Source of the DNA: a virus | DNA: 61,401 nucleotides | Direction: 5' to 3' (one strand) | IMG/VR virus record: IMGVR_UViG_3300047463_000183 | Coordinates: 1-61,401 of that record | Part shown: one piece after another, positions 14,966 to 25,700 of the stretch | Numbering within the stretch: the first letter of the stretch is position 1 | Layout: each line of letters opens with the position of its first letter | Position numbers and translations under genes: made by a program | Notes under the pieces: model-generated | What the model was told of the DNA's origin: nothing | Seen by the model: the letters and a program-made list of their open reading frames with translations, nothing else | The model's database searches: none

Positions 14966-15578
14966 TCTCGCGACCCCCCAGCAGAAGGGTGGAATTACCC
15001 TTCAGCACCGCGATCTTATTTTGCGCCGATTCAATGCGGAGAACAACCTGCTGAACATGAGGGACAATCTCATTCTCGAAGTCAGGATGATTACGCATGG
15101 CGTTGAGTTGATCTTCCGGGATCGAGCCGGTCGATAGAAGGTAGTTCTCGCACCGCTTCTTGAATTCGCCCAGCCATTCTTCGCGCTGAGCGGCTTCCGA
15201 CGCTTCCAGCACAGGCAGGTGGGCGTATTTCCGTTGGGTGTCGAGTTCCGCCATGATGCCTTCGATGGTGGCGATTTCCATCTCAGCGCCCTTGATGGCC
15301 AGCTCAAGCAGCCCTTCGCCCGACCGCCATTCGATCATGTCGGCTTCCGCCATGAGCTTGGCGGCCTGGGTGGCGTTGGGGTTGTTGAGGGCGTCCTCGA
15401 TCTCAAGCCGTCTGGCTTCGCGCTTGAGCAGGCGGGCGCGGGTGGATTCCAGCTTGATCATGATGTCGAGGCGTTGCTCATACATCAGGCACCATGCCAT
15501 GTCGGGCGTGGAGCAGTTGTTCGCGATGAAGTAGCGAAGCTGAAAGTCGCTGTTATTGCGGTGAGGTGCTGAGTGCAT
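14955..15578 (-). CDS. Coiled-coil structural-region protein (207 aa)
   Basis: The N-terminus DFQLRYFIANNCSTPDMAW is followed by long charged helices (KLESTRARLLKREARRLEIE, IKGAEMEIATIEGIMAELD). I do not recognise the family. It lies between the blade-repeat fibre and the oxygenase, overlapping the latter by 11 nt. A fibre chaperone or connector role is inferred only from position. Confidence 0.7.
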   Translation of the reverse strand: MHSAPHRNNSDFQLRYFIANNCSTPDMAWCLMYEQRLDIMIKLESTRARLLKREARRLEIEDALNNPNATQAAKLMAEADMIEWRSGEGLLELAIKGAEMEIATIEGIMAELDTQRKYAHLPVLEASEAAQREEWLGEFKKRCENYLLSTGSIPEDQLNAMRNHPDFENEIVPHVQQVVLRIESAQNKIAVLKGNSTLLLGGRENER

Positions 15579-15579
15579 A

Positions 15580-16557
15580 TCAAGGGGAGTTCACACAAAG
15601 AGCCCAGGAGGCGGCGGAACCGAAATAAGACGCACAACTCGCCGCACCAACGCCAGATGCGGTAGATGTGCAAGATGAGTAAGTGTATTTGTTGCGGGTT
15701 GTTAGGCCTACGCTGCCGTTATACCCCAATGCAAATATCCCACGAGTGCTATTACCGGCTGCGGAACCGAAATAAGACGCACAACTCGCCGCACCAACGC
15801 CAGATGCGGTAGATGTGCAAGATGAGTAAGTGTATTTGTTGCGGGTTGTTAGGCCTACGCTGCCGTTATTCCCCAATGCAAATATCCCACGAGTGCTATT
15901 ACCGGCTGCGGAACCGAAATAAGACGCACAACTCGCCGCACCAACGCCGCATGCGGTGGATGTGCATGAGGAGTAAGTGTATTTGTTGCGGGTTACTAGG
16001 TTTACGCTGCCGTTATACCCCAATGCAAATATCCCACGAGTGCTGTTACCGGCTGCGGAACCACGACAAGACGCAACACTCGCCGCACCAACGCCAGATG
16101 CGGTAGATGTGCAAGATGAGTAAGTGTATTTGTTGCGGGTTGTTGACGATGCGGTTGTATAACCCAACGCGAATATCCCGCGAGTGCTGTTACCGGCGGC
16201 GGAACCTACATAAGACGCACAACTCGCCGCACCAACGCCGCATGCGGTGGATGTGCATGAGGAGTAAGTGTATTTGTTGCGGGTTGTTATGCCTACGCAG
16301 TTGTGATACCCCAATGCAAATATCCCACGAGTGCTATTACCGGCTGCGGAACCAGCAGCAGACGCACAACTCGCCGCACCAACGCCACATGCGGTGGATG
16401 TGCATGAGGAGTAAGTGTATTTGTTGCGGGTTGTTGACGCTGACGGTAAAAAACCCAACGCAAATATCCCCACCGTCCCGTCGGTCCCGGAGACACCAGC
16501 ATACCCAAACCCAAATCCATTGGCGGACATGCCGCCGCGCTGAATAAGCGAAGGCAT
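15580..16557 (-). CDS. Blade-repeat tail-fibre protein B (six repeats)
   Basis: 325 aa, almost wholly six repeats of about 42-49 residues. The constant parts read TTRNKYTYSSCTSTACGVGAAS and SAAGNSTRGIFALG, separated by two variable windows: 3-8 residues after ALG and 4-6 residues after GAAS. The protein opens with GTDGTVGIFALG and closes with SAASWALCVNSP, incomplete half-units that could close a ring as in beta-propellers. Each repeat carries paired cysteines. The DNA repeats are nearly identical, so unequal recombination is likely. Likely a receptor-binding fibre tip. A paralogue lies at 17167-18117. Confidence 0.75.
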   Translation of the reverse strand: MPSLIQRGGMSANGFGFGYAGVSGTDGTVGIFALGFLPSASTTRNKYTYSSCTSTACGVGAASCASAAGSAAGNSTRGIFALGYHNCVGITTRNKYTYSSCTSTACGVGAASCASYVGSAAGNSTRGIFALGYTTASSTTRNKYTYSSCTSTASGVGAASVASCRGSAAGNSTRGIFALGYNGSVNLVTRNKYTYSSCTSTACGVGAASCASYFGSAAGNSTRGIFALGNNGSVGLTTRNKYTYSSCTSTASGVGAASCASYFGSAAGNSTRGIFALGYNGSVGLTTRNKYTYSSCTSTASGVGAASCASYFGSAASWALCVNSP

Positions 16558-17147
16558 CAGTATTGCACCTGCGAAGCAAGAACGGTGTATGTCGGTGTGC
16601 TGGCTGTCTTCACGACCGTGTATTGATAAACGTCGATGCCGGAAGCGTTGCCCTTCGTCGGCGCCGTTCCGCCCTGCCAGTATGTCGTGACGCCCGTCGT
16701 CGAGCCGTCTACCTGCACCGCCGTGTTGTAGTAAGCCGTGGAGCCCTGGGTCGTCAGCATCGCCATCGTCACGGACTGACCAACCGCGAGCGCCGTTCCA
16801 AGGGACGTGCCGCTGCTCATGGCGATGTTCACGGTCCAGTTGTTCGCGGCGTTGGTCGTGTAATACTGAACCGAGCCGTTGTTCAGATAGAAGGTCTGGG
16901 TCGAGGATGGCGCGGCGGCGACGATGTTAACGACTTCCGCCGAGTTTGTGAGGATCGCGGCCAGGACGGAAGATGAGCCGGTCATCGTGTTTTTGCCAGC
17001 GAACGTGGCGTTTTGGGACGCATCAAGCGTCAGCGCCGCCGTGCCTGAGCCGGTTTGCAGAACCAGGATACCAGACGAGTCCGCCGCCTGCTTCAGCCCC
17101 GCTGAACCGCTGACCGATCCGTTATCCGCCGTTATGGTTGTGGTCAT
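16557..17147 (-). CDS. Tail-fibre protein with conserved phage fibre C-terminal domain
   Basis: 196 aa. The first 60 residues resemble a fibre shaft start (GILVLQTGSGTAALTLD). The rest is a compact beta domain with TFYLNNGSVQYYTTNAANNW, TALAVGQSVTMAMLTTQGST and YWQGGTAPTKGNASGIDVYQ, found in many environmental myovirus fibres. It pairs with the blade-repeat fibre downstream (1-nt TGATG overlap), and the paralogue 18125-18655 pairs with the other blade-repeat gene. Confidence 0.78.
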   Translation of the reverse strand: MTTTITADNGSVSGSAGLKQAADSSGILVLQTGSGTAALTLDASQNATFAGKNTMTGSSSVLAAILTNSAEVVNIVAAAPSSTQTFYLNNGSVQYYTTNAANNWTVNIAMSSGTSLGTALAVGQSVTMAMLTTQGSTAYYNTAVQVDGSTTGVTTYWQGGTAPTKGNASGIDVYQYTVVKTASTPTYTVLASQVQY

Positions 17148-17166
17148 GGATTGAGGTCCTTAAGGA

Positions 17167-18117
17167 TCATGGGGAATTCACACAAAGAGCCCAGGAGGCG
17201 GCGGCACCGCCATCAGACGCACCACTCGCCGCACCAACGCCACATGCGGTAGATGTGCAAGAGGAGTAGGTGTACTTGTTGCGGGTTGTTATTCTTCCGC
17301 CTGGACACGTCAATCCCAAAGCAAATATCCCACGAGTGCTATTACCCGCAGCGGACCCGCCGAAAGAATTTACACTCGACGCAGCAACGCCACATGCGGT
17401 GGATGTGCATGAGGAGTAAGTGTATTTGTTGCGGGTTGTGATTATTGATCCCCCACCACATCCCAGCGCGAATATCCCGCGAGTGCTATTACCGGCTGCG
17501 GCACCGCCACCAGACGCAACACTCGCCGCACCAACGCCACATGCTGTTGATGTGCAGCAGGAGTAGGTGTATTTGTTGCGGGTTGTTGTGGCATATCCCA
17601 CCGCAAATATTCCCCGCGTGCTGTTACCGGCTGAGGAACCATATCGAACGGGATGACTCGCCGCACCAACGCCACATGCGGTAGATGTGCAGGATGAGTA
17701 GGTGTATTTGTTGCGGGTTGTTGAGCTATCCCCCAACGCAAATATCCCACGAGTGCTGTTACCGGCTGCGGAACCCCAAAGACAAAACGAACTCGCCGCA
17801 CCAACGCCACATGCGGTGGATGTGCAAGAGGAATAGGTGTACTTGTTGCGGGGTGTTTGTCCGATTCCTAACGAAAATATCCCACGAGTGCTGTTGCCCG
17901 CTGCGGAACCAAAACAAGACGCCGCACTCGACGCAGCAACGCCACATGCCGTTGATGTGCAAGAGGAATAAGTGTATTTGTTGCGGGTTGTTGAGGGTCC
18001 GAAGAATTGTACATATCCCAACGCGAATATCCCCACCGTCCCGTCAGTGCCACCGGACGGCAATCCAAACCCAAATGCCCGTCCTGATGCGATACCAAAG
18101 GTAATTGAGGTAGGCAT
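17167..18117 (-). CDS. Blade-repeat tail-fibre protein A (six repeats)
   Basis: 316 aa, paralogue of the 15580-16557 protein. It has six NKYTYSSCTSTACGV repeats with different inter-repeat windows (for example YVQFFGPS, GQTP, DSS, YAT, CGGGSII, LTCPGGRI) and the same ring-closing ends (GTDGTVGIFALG; SAASWALCVNSP). One blade has SCCTSTACG, and some have GVAASS in place of GVGAAS. The constant segments are conserved while the loops differ, as expected for a scaffold displaying alternative binding surfaces. Confidence 0.75.
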   Translation of the reverse strand: MPTSITFGIASGRAFGFGLPSGGTDGTVGIFALGYVQFFGPSTTRNKYTYSSCTSTACGVAASSAASCFGSAAGNSTRGIFSLGIGQTPRNKYTYSSCTSTACGVGAASSFCLWGSAAGNSTRGIFALGDSSTTRNKYTYSSCTSTACGVGAASHPVRYGSSAGNSTRGIFAVGYATTTRNKYTYSCCTSTACGVGAASVASGGGAAAGNSTRGIFALGCGGGSIITTRNKYTYSSCTSTACGVAASSVNSFGGSAAGNSTRGIFALGLTCPGGRITTRNKYTYSSCTSTACGVGAASGASDGGAAASWALCVNSP

Positions 18118-18124
18118 CAGTCCC

Positions 18125-18655
18125 TCACGCGAATTTAGTCAACGACGCCAGGACCGTGTAGGTCGCGCTCGCCGTCTTCGTTATCACGATCTGATACACG
18201 TCCACAGCCGACGCATTCCCCGCCGTCGGGGCTGTTCCTCCCTGCCATTTAGGCGTGACGGATGTGCCGTCGATCTGATAAGCACTTGCATAGTAAGCTG
18301 TCGCGCCGTTGGTGTTCATGAACACGCAGGTTACGGACTGACCAACAGCCAGCGCACTGTTCAGCGACGTGCCGCTGCTGAAAGCGAAATTCAAAGTGAA
18401 GTTGGCCGAAGCACTGGACGTATAATACAGGATGCTCTGGCTGTTGATGTAAAAGTTGATCGTGCCGGTCGCGGCGGTCGCACTGGCGGTCGATGTCTCC
18501 GCGATATTCGCGAACGCCGCCGCGAACGTGCTGGATGAGCCGTTGAATGTTTGGGTCGCGGTGAACGAATTGGCATTGGCCAAAGCAAATGCCGTTGACT
18601 GTGTGGTGGTATCAGGAAATGTAACGCCACCGGTGCCCGCCAGAACAAGCGTCAT
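18125..18655 (-). CDS. Tail-fibre protein, paralogue of 16557-17147
   Basis: 176 aa from MTLVLAGTGGVTFPDTTTQS. It contains TINFYINSQSILYYTSSASA, NSALAVGQSVTCVFMNTNGA and PKWQGGTAPTAGNASAVDVY, the same fibre domain as the copy in cassette B. The start is 1 nt after the chaperone-like stop (TGATATG). It probably attaches or folds with blade-repeat protein A. Confidence 0.78.
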   Translation of the reverse strand: MTLVLAGTGGVTFPDTTTQSTAFALANANSFTATQTFNGSSSTFAAAFANIAETSTASATAATGTINFYINSQSILYYTSSASANFTLNFAFSSGTSLNSALAVGQSVTCVFMNTNGATAYYASAYQIDGTSVTPKWQGGTAPTAGNASAVDVYQIVITKTASATYTVLASLTKFA

Positions 18656-18656
18656 A

Positions 18657-19058
18657 TCATGTGCTCCATTCTTCTGTTGGCAACACAGGCCAGGACGTGA
18701 TGGGCTCAGTTGGCGGATTGACGGCAATAGAACGTAAAGCCGCTCGATAAGAATTGAACGCTGTTTGATTGGTTAGATAAGGCTTGACGGCGGCGTTGTT
18801 CACATCCGCGTGCTGCGTCCAATCGGTTTCGTTAAGGAGCTGAACGGCCTTCGCTTTGTTTTTTTCGGCCTGAAGCGTCTGCTGATATGCGGCATAAGCG
18901 GTATCAAGCTGCTCTTGCGTTGGCTGTGGGCCTAGTTTTGCATCCCAGTGCAGTATCTGGTCAGGCTGACCTTCCGGCTGGCCGGTCATATAATCACCCG
19001 CACCATGTGCAATATTGGCTTGCGCCAGATATGCTTGGATTTGATCGTTTAGTGCCAT
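18657..19058 (-). CDS. Phage tail assembly chaperone-like protein (PF16778 type), copy 2
   Basis: 133 aa. The C-terminal domain VQLLNETDWTQHADVNN, FNSYRAALRSIAVNPP, WPVLPTEEW matches the 13595-14125 protein closely. The N-terminus (MALNDQIQAYLAQANIAHGA) and helix (LDTAYAAYQQTLQAEKNKAK) differ. Likely a fibre-specific assembly helper. Confidence 0.72.
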   Translation of the reverse strand: MALNDQIQAYLAQANIAHGAGDYMTGQPEGQPDQILHWDAKLGPQPTQEQLDTAYAAYQQTLQAEKNKAKAVQLLNETDWTQHADVNNAAVKPYLTNQTAFNSYRAALRSIAVNPPTEPITSWPVLPTEEWST

Positions 19059-19070
19059 TGTAATTATTCC

Positions 19071-19769
19071 TTATGATGATATGCCGTATAGGGATGTGGT
19101 GCCGGAAATAAAAGTGCCGCCAGAAGGCGCAAATTTAAATGCAGTTTTGGCGGTAGAATTTGCAGATAGCCCACCACTAAAAGTATCCATTTCATATCCA
19201 TTAGGAGATGAAGAACCATGATACCCGTTACAAATACCAAAAACAGAAACGTCTCCTCCAGAAGTCATATTGAATATATAAAAAAATCCACTAGTGTATC
19301 CACCGGTGTTAGTTGGGGAAGACGCAAAAAATGGTATACTAGACGTATTTGTAGATATATAGTTTCCAGAATTGGAACCTGCTGTATTAACGGCGGTATA
19401 TTGTTTATAATATCCCGATGTCAGATAAGTTGGCCCAGCGCCGGTGCCAAATACTATTTCGCACTCACCTAGCCCAGAAGTTCCATAGGCAAGCTGGTCA
19501 AATATAACAAGATATTTGTCATAACCACTTAATCCTGTAAAAGTGATTCCTGTATTATTGGCAGTCTGCGTACTAATCAGCGTCATCGCCCCCGAAGGGA
19601 ACGCCGCACCCCCAATCGTCGGAGCATTCGCAAAATTCACTACCTGCGCCGCGCTCACCGTCATAGCCGTCGTCGGCGTGGCGCCCGTCTGAACAACAAG
19701 CGTCCCCGTCGTGTCTGACGAAACGGTAAACCCGGTCGTGGTTGTCGTGCTGGTCGTAATTGTGGTCAT
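19071..19769 (-). CDS. Tail-fibre protein with Thr-rich N-terminus
   Basis: 232 aa from MTTITTSTTTTTGFTVSSDT. The N-terminal 65 residues match the fibre shaft style of the neighbouring genes and are GC-rich. The C-terminal globular part (LISTQTANNTGITFTGLSGY, KYLVIFDQLAYGTSGLGECE) is AT-rich and resembles phage fibre receptor-binding domains. The sharp base-composition change near 19570 indicates domain exchange. Start chosen at the ATGA overlap with the giant fibre gene. Confidence 0.72.
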   Translation of the reverse strand: MTTITTSTTTTTGFTVSSDTTGTLVVQTGATPTTAMTVSAAQVVNFANAPTIGGAAFPSGAMTLISTQTANNTGITFTGLSGYDKYLVIFDQLAYGTSGLGECEIVFGTGAGPTYLTSGYYKQYTAVNTAGSNSGNYISTNTSSIPFFASSPTNTGGYTSGFFYIFNMTSGGDVSVFGICNGYHGSSSPNGYEMDTFSGGLSANSTAKTAFKFAPSGGTFISGTTSLYGISS

Positions 19770-22700
19770 AGAACAAGCCACCTCTGTCCAGTTGCAACCG
19801 TCACCGTGCTGCCGGAGTTGATCGTCATCGGACCAACTGACAAAGCGTTCTGCCCAGCCACGACGGTTTGGTTGCTGTTAATCGTCGTCGTGTTGTAGAT
19901 CAATGGCCCGGTTGAGCCAGTCGGCGCCGACCAGGAAGCCGTCGTGCCGTTCGAGGTCAGCACATACCCCGACGTGCCAATCGCCAGACGTGTCGCGCTG
20001 TTCGTGCCGTTACCGATGATCAGGTCGCCCGTGGACGTGATCGGCGACAAGGCGTTGAACGCGGCGCTGGCTGTCGTCTGACCCGTGCCACCAGCCGCCA
20101 CCGCCAGCGTTCCGCCCAGCGTCACGGCGCCGGTCGTCGCGGTCGAAGGCGTCAGCCCCGTCGATCCCGCAGAGAAGGACGCGACGGTGTTGGCCGTTGT
20201 CGCCAGCGTGCCGGTTGTCGGCAGCGTCACGTTCGTGGCGGCGGTTGCTGTCAGTGTCGTCGAGAACGCGCCAGCCGTTGCCAGCGTTGACCCGTTGGCC
20301 AGGGTCAGGGCGGCGGTTGTGCCGGGGTTCGTGATCGTGACGTTGTTGACCGTCGTGGCCGTCGCGGCACCGATGGTCGGCGTCACCAGCGTCGGACTGG
20401 TGGCGAGGACGATGGACCCGGAACCCGTCGTGGTATTACCCAGGGCGGTAATTGTGCCAGACACAGGCAGCGTGACCGACGTGGTGCCGGTCGCCGTGAT
20501 CGTCACCGGGAACGCCCCGGCATGGGTGACGTTACCCGCCAAGGTCAGGGTATTCGTGCCGTTGTTGACGCCCGTGCCGCCGTAGGTTGGGCCAAGCAAT
20601 CCACCCAACGTGACCGCGCCAGTGGTGGCGGTTGCTGGCGTCAGGCCCGTGGAACCAGCCGAGAAGGACGCGACGGTGCTGCCAACGGTCGCCAGGGTGC
20701 CCGACGTGGGCAACGTGACGTTCGTGGCCCCGGTCGTCGTCAAGGTAGCGGAGAACGCACCAGCCGTGGCCAGCGTAGACCCGTTAGCCAGCGTCAGAAC
20801 TGCTGTCGTGCCAGGGTTGGTGACGGTGACGTTGTTGATGGTCGTCGCTGTCGCGGCACCAATCGTCGGCGTCACCAAGGTCGGGCTGGTCGCGAGAACA
20901 ATGGAACCAGTGCCCGTGGTGGCGTTACCCAACGCCGTCACCGTGCCACTGGTCGGCAGAGTCAGCGATGTAGCTGCCGTGGCCGTCAGCGTCGTTGCGA
21001 AAGCCCCCGCCGTGGCCAAGGTCGATCCATTGGCCAAAGACAAGGTTGCGGTAGTGCCGGGATTGGTAATCGTTAGATTGTTGACGCTGGTAGCTGTCGC
21101 GATCCCAATCGTTGGGGTGACCAAGGTGGGACCAGTTGCCAGAACAATGGACCCAGTTCCCGTGGTAGCGTTACCTAGCGCGGTAACAGTTCCACTGGTA
21201 GGCAAGGTCAAAGACGTCGCGGCTGTGGCGGTCAGAGTTGTTGAGAAAGCTCCAACCGTTGTCAAAGATCCGCCCAACGTCAGCGTGTTGCTGCCATTGT
21301 TGACGCCTGTTCCACCATAAGTAGGACTTAATGTTCCACCTAAAGTGACAGCACCGGTTGTAGCCGTCGATGGTGTAAGGCCAGTAGATCCAGCCGAGAA
21401 CGATGAAACAGTGTTGGATGTCGTCGCCAACGTCCCGGAAGTCGGCAGCGTGACGTTTGTGGCACCTGTGGTCGTCAACGTGGTTGAAAACGCACCAGCC
21501 GTGGCCAACGTGGACCCGTTGGCCAAAGCTAGGGTTGCTGTCGTACCAGGATTGGTAATCGTCAGATTGTTGACGCTGGTAGCGGTCGCTGATCCAATTG
21601 TGGGGGTAACCAGCGTTGGACTGGTCGCCAGGACAATTGAACCCGTGCCGGTGGTCGTGTTGCCCAGAGCGGTTACGGTGCCGGACGTGGGTAGTGTGAT
21701 CGACGTCGTTCCCGTCGATGTCATTGTGACTGGGAACGCACCAGCATAAGTGACGTTACCGGCAAGCGTTAGTGTGTTGGTGCCGTTGTTGACACCAGTG
21801 CCGCCAGAAGCCGGATTCAACGTGCCAGCCAAAGTTACCGCACCAGTCGTCGCTGTCGCGGGCGTCAAGCCAGTGGCCCCAGCAGTGAAGCTGGAGACAG
21901 TGTTTGCTGTGGTGGCCAGGGTGCCCGACGTTGGCAACGTCAGAGACGTAGCTGCTGTGGCCGTCAGCGTCGTTGCGAAAGCCCCAACGGTGGCCAGAGC
22001 AGACCCGTTCGCCAATGATAGCGTGCCGGTCGTGCTGCTAATTGTCAGACCATTCACGCTGGTGGCGGTGGCGGCGCCCAGGACTGGCGTAACCAGCGTT
22101 GGACTGGTCGCCAGGACAATCGACCCGGTGCCCGTGGTCGCATTGCCCAAGGCCGTCACGGTGCCGCTGGTGGGTAGCGTAACCGCCGTGGTTCCCGTCA
22201 CAGTGATCGTTGTCGGGAACGCCCCGGCGGTCGTCAGGTTCCCGCCCAGGGTTAAGGTATTCGTGCCGTTGTTAACCCCGGTGCCACCATTCGCGGAAGG
22301 CAGGACACCTGTCACGCCGGTCGTCAGGGGCAACCCGGTCGCGTTGGTAAGCGTCACCGAAGACGGGATACCAAGCGCGGGCGTCACGAGTGTTGGACTG
22401 TTGCTCAGAACAACGCTGCCAGCCGTGCCGGTAATCGTGTATTCGCCGACCGTGCCAGCGTTGTCGAACAGAACGCGGCCCGACGTGCCGCCGCTGATCG
22501 TGGAAGATCCGACCGCCAGATTGCTGCCGGACGGCGGAAGAAGCGCGACGTTTACTGTCGCAGACGGACTTGCAGGCCGCGTCGGGCCAGTTGCCGCAGT
22601 TTGGTAGGCAAGACTGACGGTTGTAGCTGAACAAGACCAATAAACCTGAACGTAATCGCCCGCCGCCGCATTCACGGTCCATTGCTGCTCAAGTAGCTGC

Positions 22701-25700
22701 GGGTTGTTCGCGCCGCCCGAGATCGTGAAGTCGCTGGTGGTGTTGGCGATGTTCGTGCCGTTTTGCGCCAGCCACGCACTGACGGCAACGTTTGACCCGC
22801 TGCTGTTTGTGACCGCCAGCTCAAACGCCAACAGATAAATACCAGCATTGGCGAAGGTGATGCGCGTGTAGTTGCTGGACCCATCGAGCGCCATTGAGAT
22901 GCCGTTCGATAAGACCGGCGTCTGATTCAAGATGACAGCATTAGCAGCTGTAGAGCCGCCGTTGGTTTGGTTCACCGTGCTGACAAACAAACCATAATAG
23001 TTAGGCTGGAACGATCCCGATGTTGGCGTTGACCACGTAGGCGTCCCGGCACCCGTTGATTGCAGGAACTGCCCCGCCGTGCCCGCCGCCGTGAACCCGT
23101 AAGCGGTGCCGGTGCCGTAAGCGACAGCGCCAGCCGTGGGGAGTGCAGACCCGCTGGTGCCACCAGCCGTATAGGGCACGGTGGCGGTCTGGGCCAACAC
23201 AGTGCCATTGACGTAGAGAATGTCACCGTTGACACCGCCGACAACCGTGCCGCCGATGGAAATGGCAGAGGCAGCCGTGCCGGTAGCGGCGATTACAACG
23301 CTACCAGCGGTATTGGTGACGCTGATACCCGTGCCAGCCGTCAGGGTAGCGGGTGTGTAAATTGTGCCGTTGCCGATGGGAATCTGACCGTTGGTCGGAA
23401 CAACGGACGATCCAGTGCCACCATTCGCGGGCGGCAGAACGCCGGTCACGCCGGTCGTAAGCGGTAGACCCGTGGCGTTAGTAAGCGTCACCGAAGACGG
23501 CACGCCAAGGGCTGGCGTTACAAGCGTCGGGCTCGATGCCAGAACAACCGACCCGGTGCCCGTCGTTGTGGCGGAAGACGCCGCCGTCAGTTGGCCCTGG
23601 GCGTTCACGGTCAAAGACGCCAGCGTGTAGCTGTTCGCTGTCACGCCGGTATTGGCGATGGATACCGTGCCCGTGCCGGTAATCGGTCCGCCTGTCAGAC
23701 CAGTCCCGGTATTGACCTGTGTGACCGTGCCGCCCGTGCCGGTCGCCGTCAGCGTCTGGCCGGAAATGGACAGACCGGAACCCAGAACAATCGCGCCGGT
23801 TGATCCACCAATCGAAAGCAGTCCGGTGTTGGCGATTGTGACCGCAGCAGACCCGTTATAACTGGTTCCGGACAAGCCGGTGCCGATTGTCAGCGCGAAT
23901 GGATTGACTGCCGTAACAGTAGTCGTTCCACCCAGAGCCACTGTGGAACCGTTGATGCTGATGCTGGAATTGGTCAGGCCAGTGTTGGGGATTGTTGTGT
24001 TGATCGCCGAAGCTGGAATACTGATCGCTGTTGTTCCAGCGGAAGTGATTTGCCCCTGTGAATTTACAGTTATCGTCGGAACATTAGCGGCGTTACCATA
24101 GCTGCTTGCGGTGACGCCAGTGTTTGAGATGCTGAACTGATTTCCGGTCAGCGTAAGACCGGTTCCAGCCGTATATGTGCCGGTGCCGCTGAACTGTGTC
24201 CAGGTGAGAGACGTCGTGCCAATCGTGATTGGCAAAGGCGTTGTCATCATCCAGCCGGTGGCGGAGTTGACAGTTCCTTCAGCGACGAAAACGTAGCTGC
24301 CAGGATAAACACCATAAGACTGAACGGTGTTGTAATCAGCCGCCCGCGTCAGAACCCAGTTTGTTGAAACGCTACCAACCGTCGTGACGACGTAAATGCC
24401 ATTTTGGGCTGAGGTTGCTTGGTTTTTCACAAGAATACGGTCATTCAGAACCGCATTGTAACCATCAACAGAGAAAGCAGTCTGAGTTCCGCTGTTTGTT
24501 AGCGTGGCACCAACGCCAGACGTGCCATTATTATACGTCGCGGTCAGATTGGTTGTGGTAGCCGCGATGCACGACTCATGAACTTCCGCACCCTGAACAG
24601 CGGCGTCGACGTATTGCTTGGTGGCGGCTTGGAGAGCGGCAGTCGGGTTCTGCGTCAGCGCGACATAGGTCAAACCATCAAGCGCGAGAAGTGTTCCGCC
24701 TGGGGATACAACGTCCGTTCCAAGAGTGATTGGAGAAATGGACGTTGTGCTGGCGCTGGAAACACGACCGTAGCTATCAGTCGTAATTACAGGAACGGAT
24801 GTAGCAGAACCGTATGTCCCAGCCGTGCCGGTAGTGTTCAGGCCAATCGTGCCAGTGCTGGTGATAGTCCCACCAGTAAGCGGACTCGCCGCGACGATCT
24901 GCGTTACGCTACCAGATCCACCACTTGCACTTAATGTTCCACCAGATACAGAAAGACCAGATCCAATGGCAAGCTGTCCCAGGACGCCGCCATTCTCATA
25001 AAGAATGTCGCCTGACGTGCCGCTTGTGATCGGCGTGCTACCAATCGTCAGACCAGTCGCGAGGGTAATTGACCCACCCAAAGCGACAGCCGTGCCATTG
25101 ATCGTGATGTTGCTATAGGTTAGTGCCGAGTTTGGTAGATTTGCGATAGCAGTCGGAGTGACGCCAGAAACACGACCATAAGTATCTGTCGTAATAACGG
25201 GAATGGATGTCGAAGTTCCGTATGTTCCAGCAGTCCCGGTCGTTCCAAGGCCAATTGTGACAGCGGAAGATCCATTATAAGACGATCCGGTCAGTGGCGT
25301 GGAGATGGTCAAAGCGTTTGGGTTGACCGCCGTGACAGTCGTCGTTCCACCCAAAGCCACCACAGATCCATTGATGGTGACGTTGCTGTAGGTCAGGCCG
25401 CTGTTGGGGATGGTGGTGTTGATCGCGGACGACGGAATGCTGATCGCCAGTGTGCTGGCAGACGTAATTTGCCCTTGAGCATTGACGCCAATCACGGGAA
25501 CAGCGGCGGCATTGCCATAACTGCCAGCCGTCACGCCCGTGTTGGCGATGGCCAAGGTGCCAGTCGTCGTGATCGTGCCGCCAGACAAACCGGTTCCAGC
25601 GACAATCGTCGACACGCCACTGATCAGCGAACTGATGGCACCAATCGAAACATGATACGGCGTCGTGCTGCCAATCCGCGCAATCGGAAGCAAATCCGTC

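Noticed and set aside
15580-18117. Regularly spaced DNA repeats resembling a CRISPR array
   Set aside because: The repeat unit is about 130-150 bp, longer than CRISPR repeat-spacer units, is in frame, and encodes protein repeats. No cas genes are present (the Cas4-like nuclease is a phage recombination gene).
15580-18117. Possible diversity-generating retroelement target
   Set aside because: No reverse transcriptase or template repeat is seen in the window, and variation is spread through all repeats, not concentrated at one 3' end.
20085-23803. Several long plus-strand frames rich in Val/Ala/Pro opposite the giant fibre
   Set aside because: Repeated Thr/Gly codons read backwards give repetitive VAV-type frames; they restart at each repeat and carry no recognisable domain.
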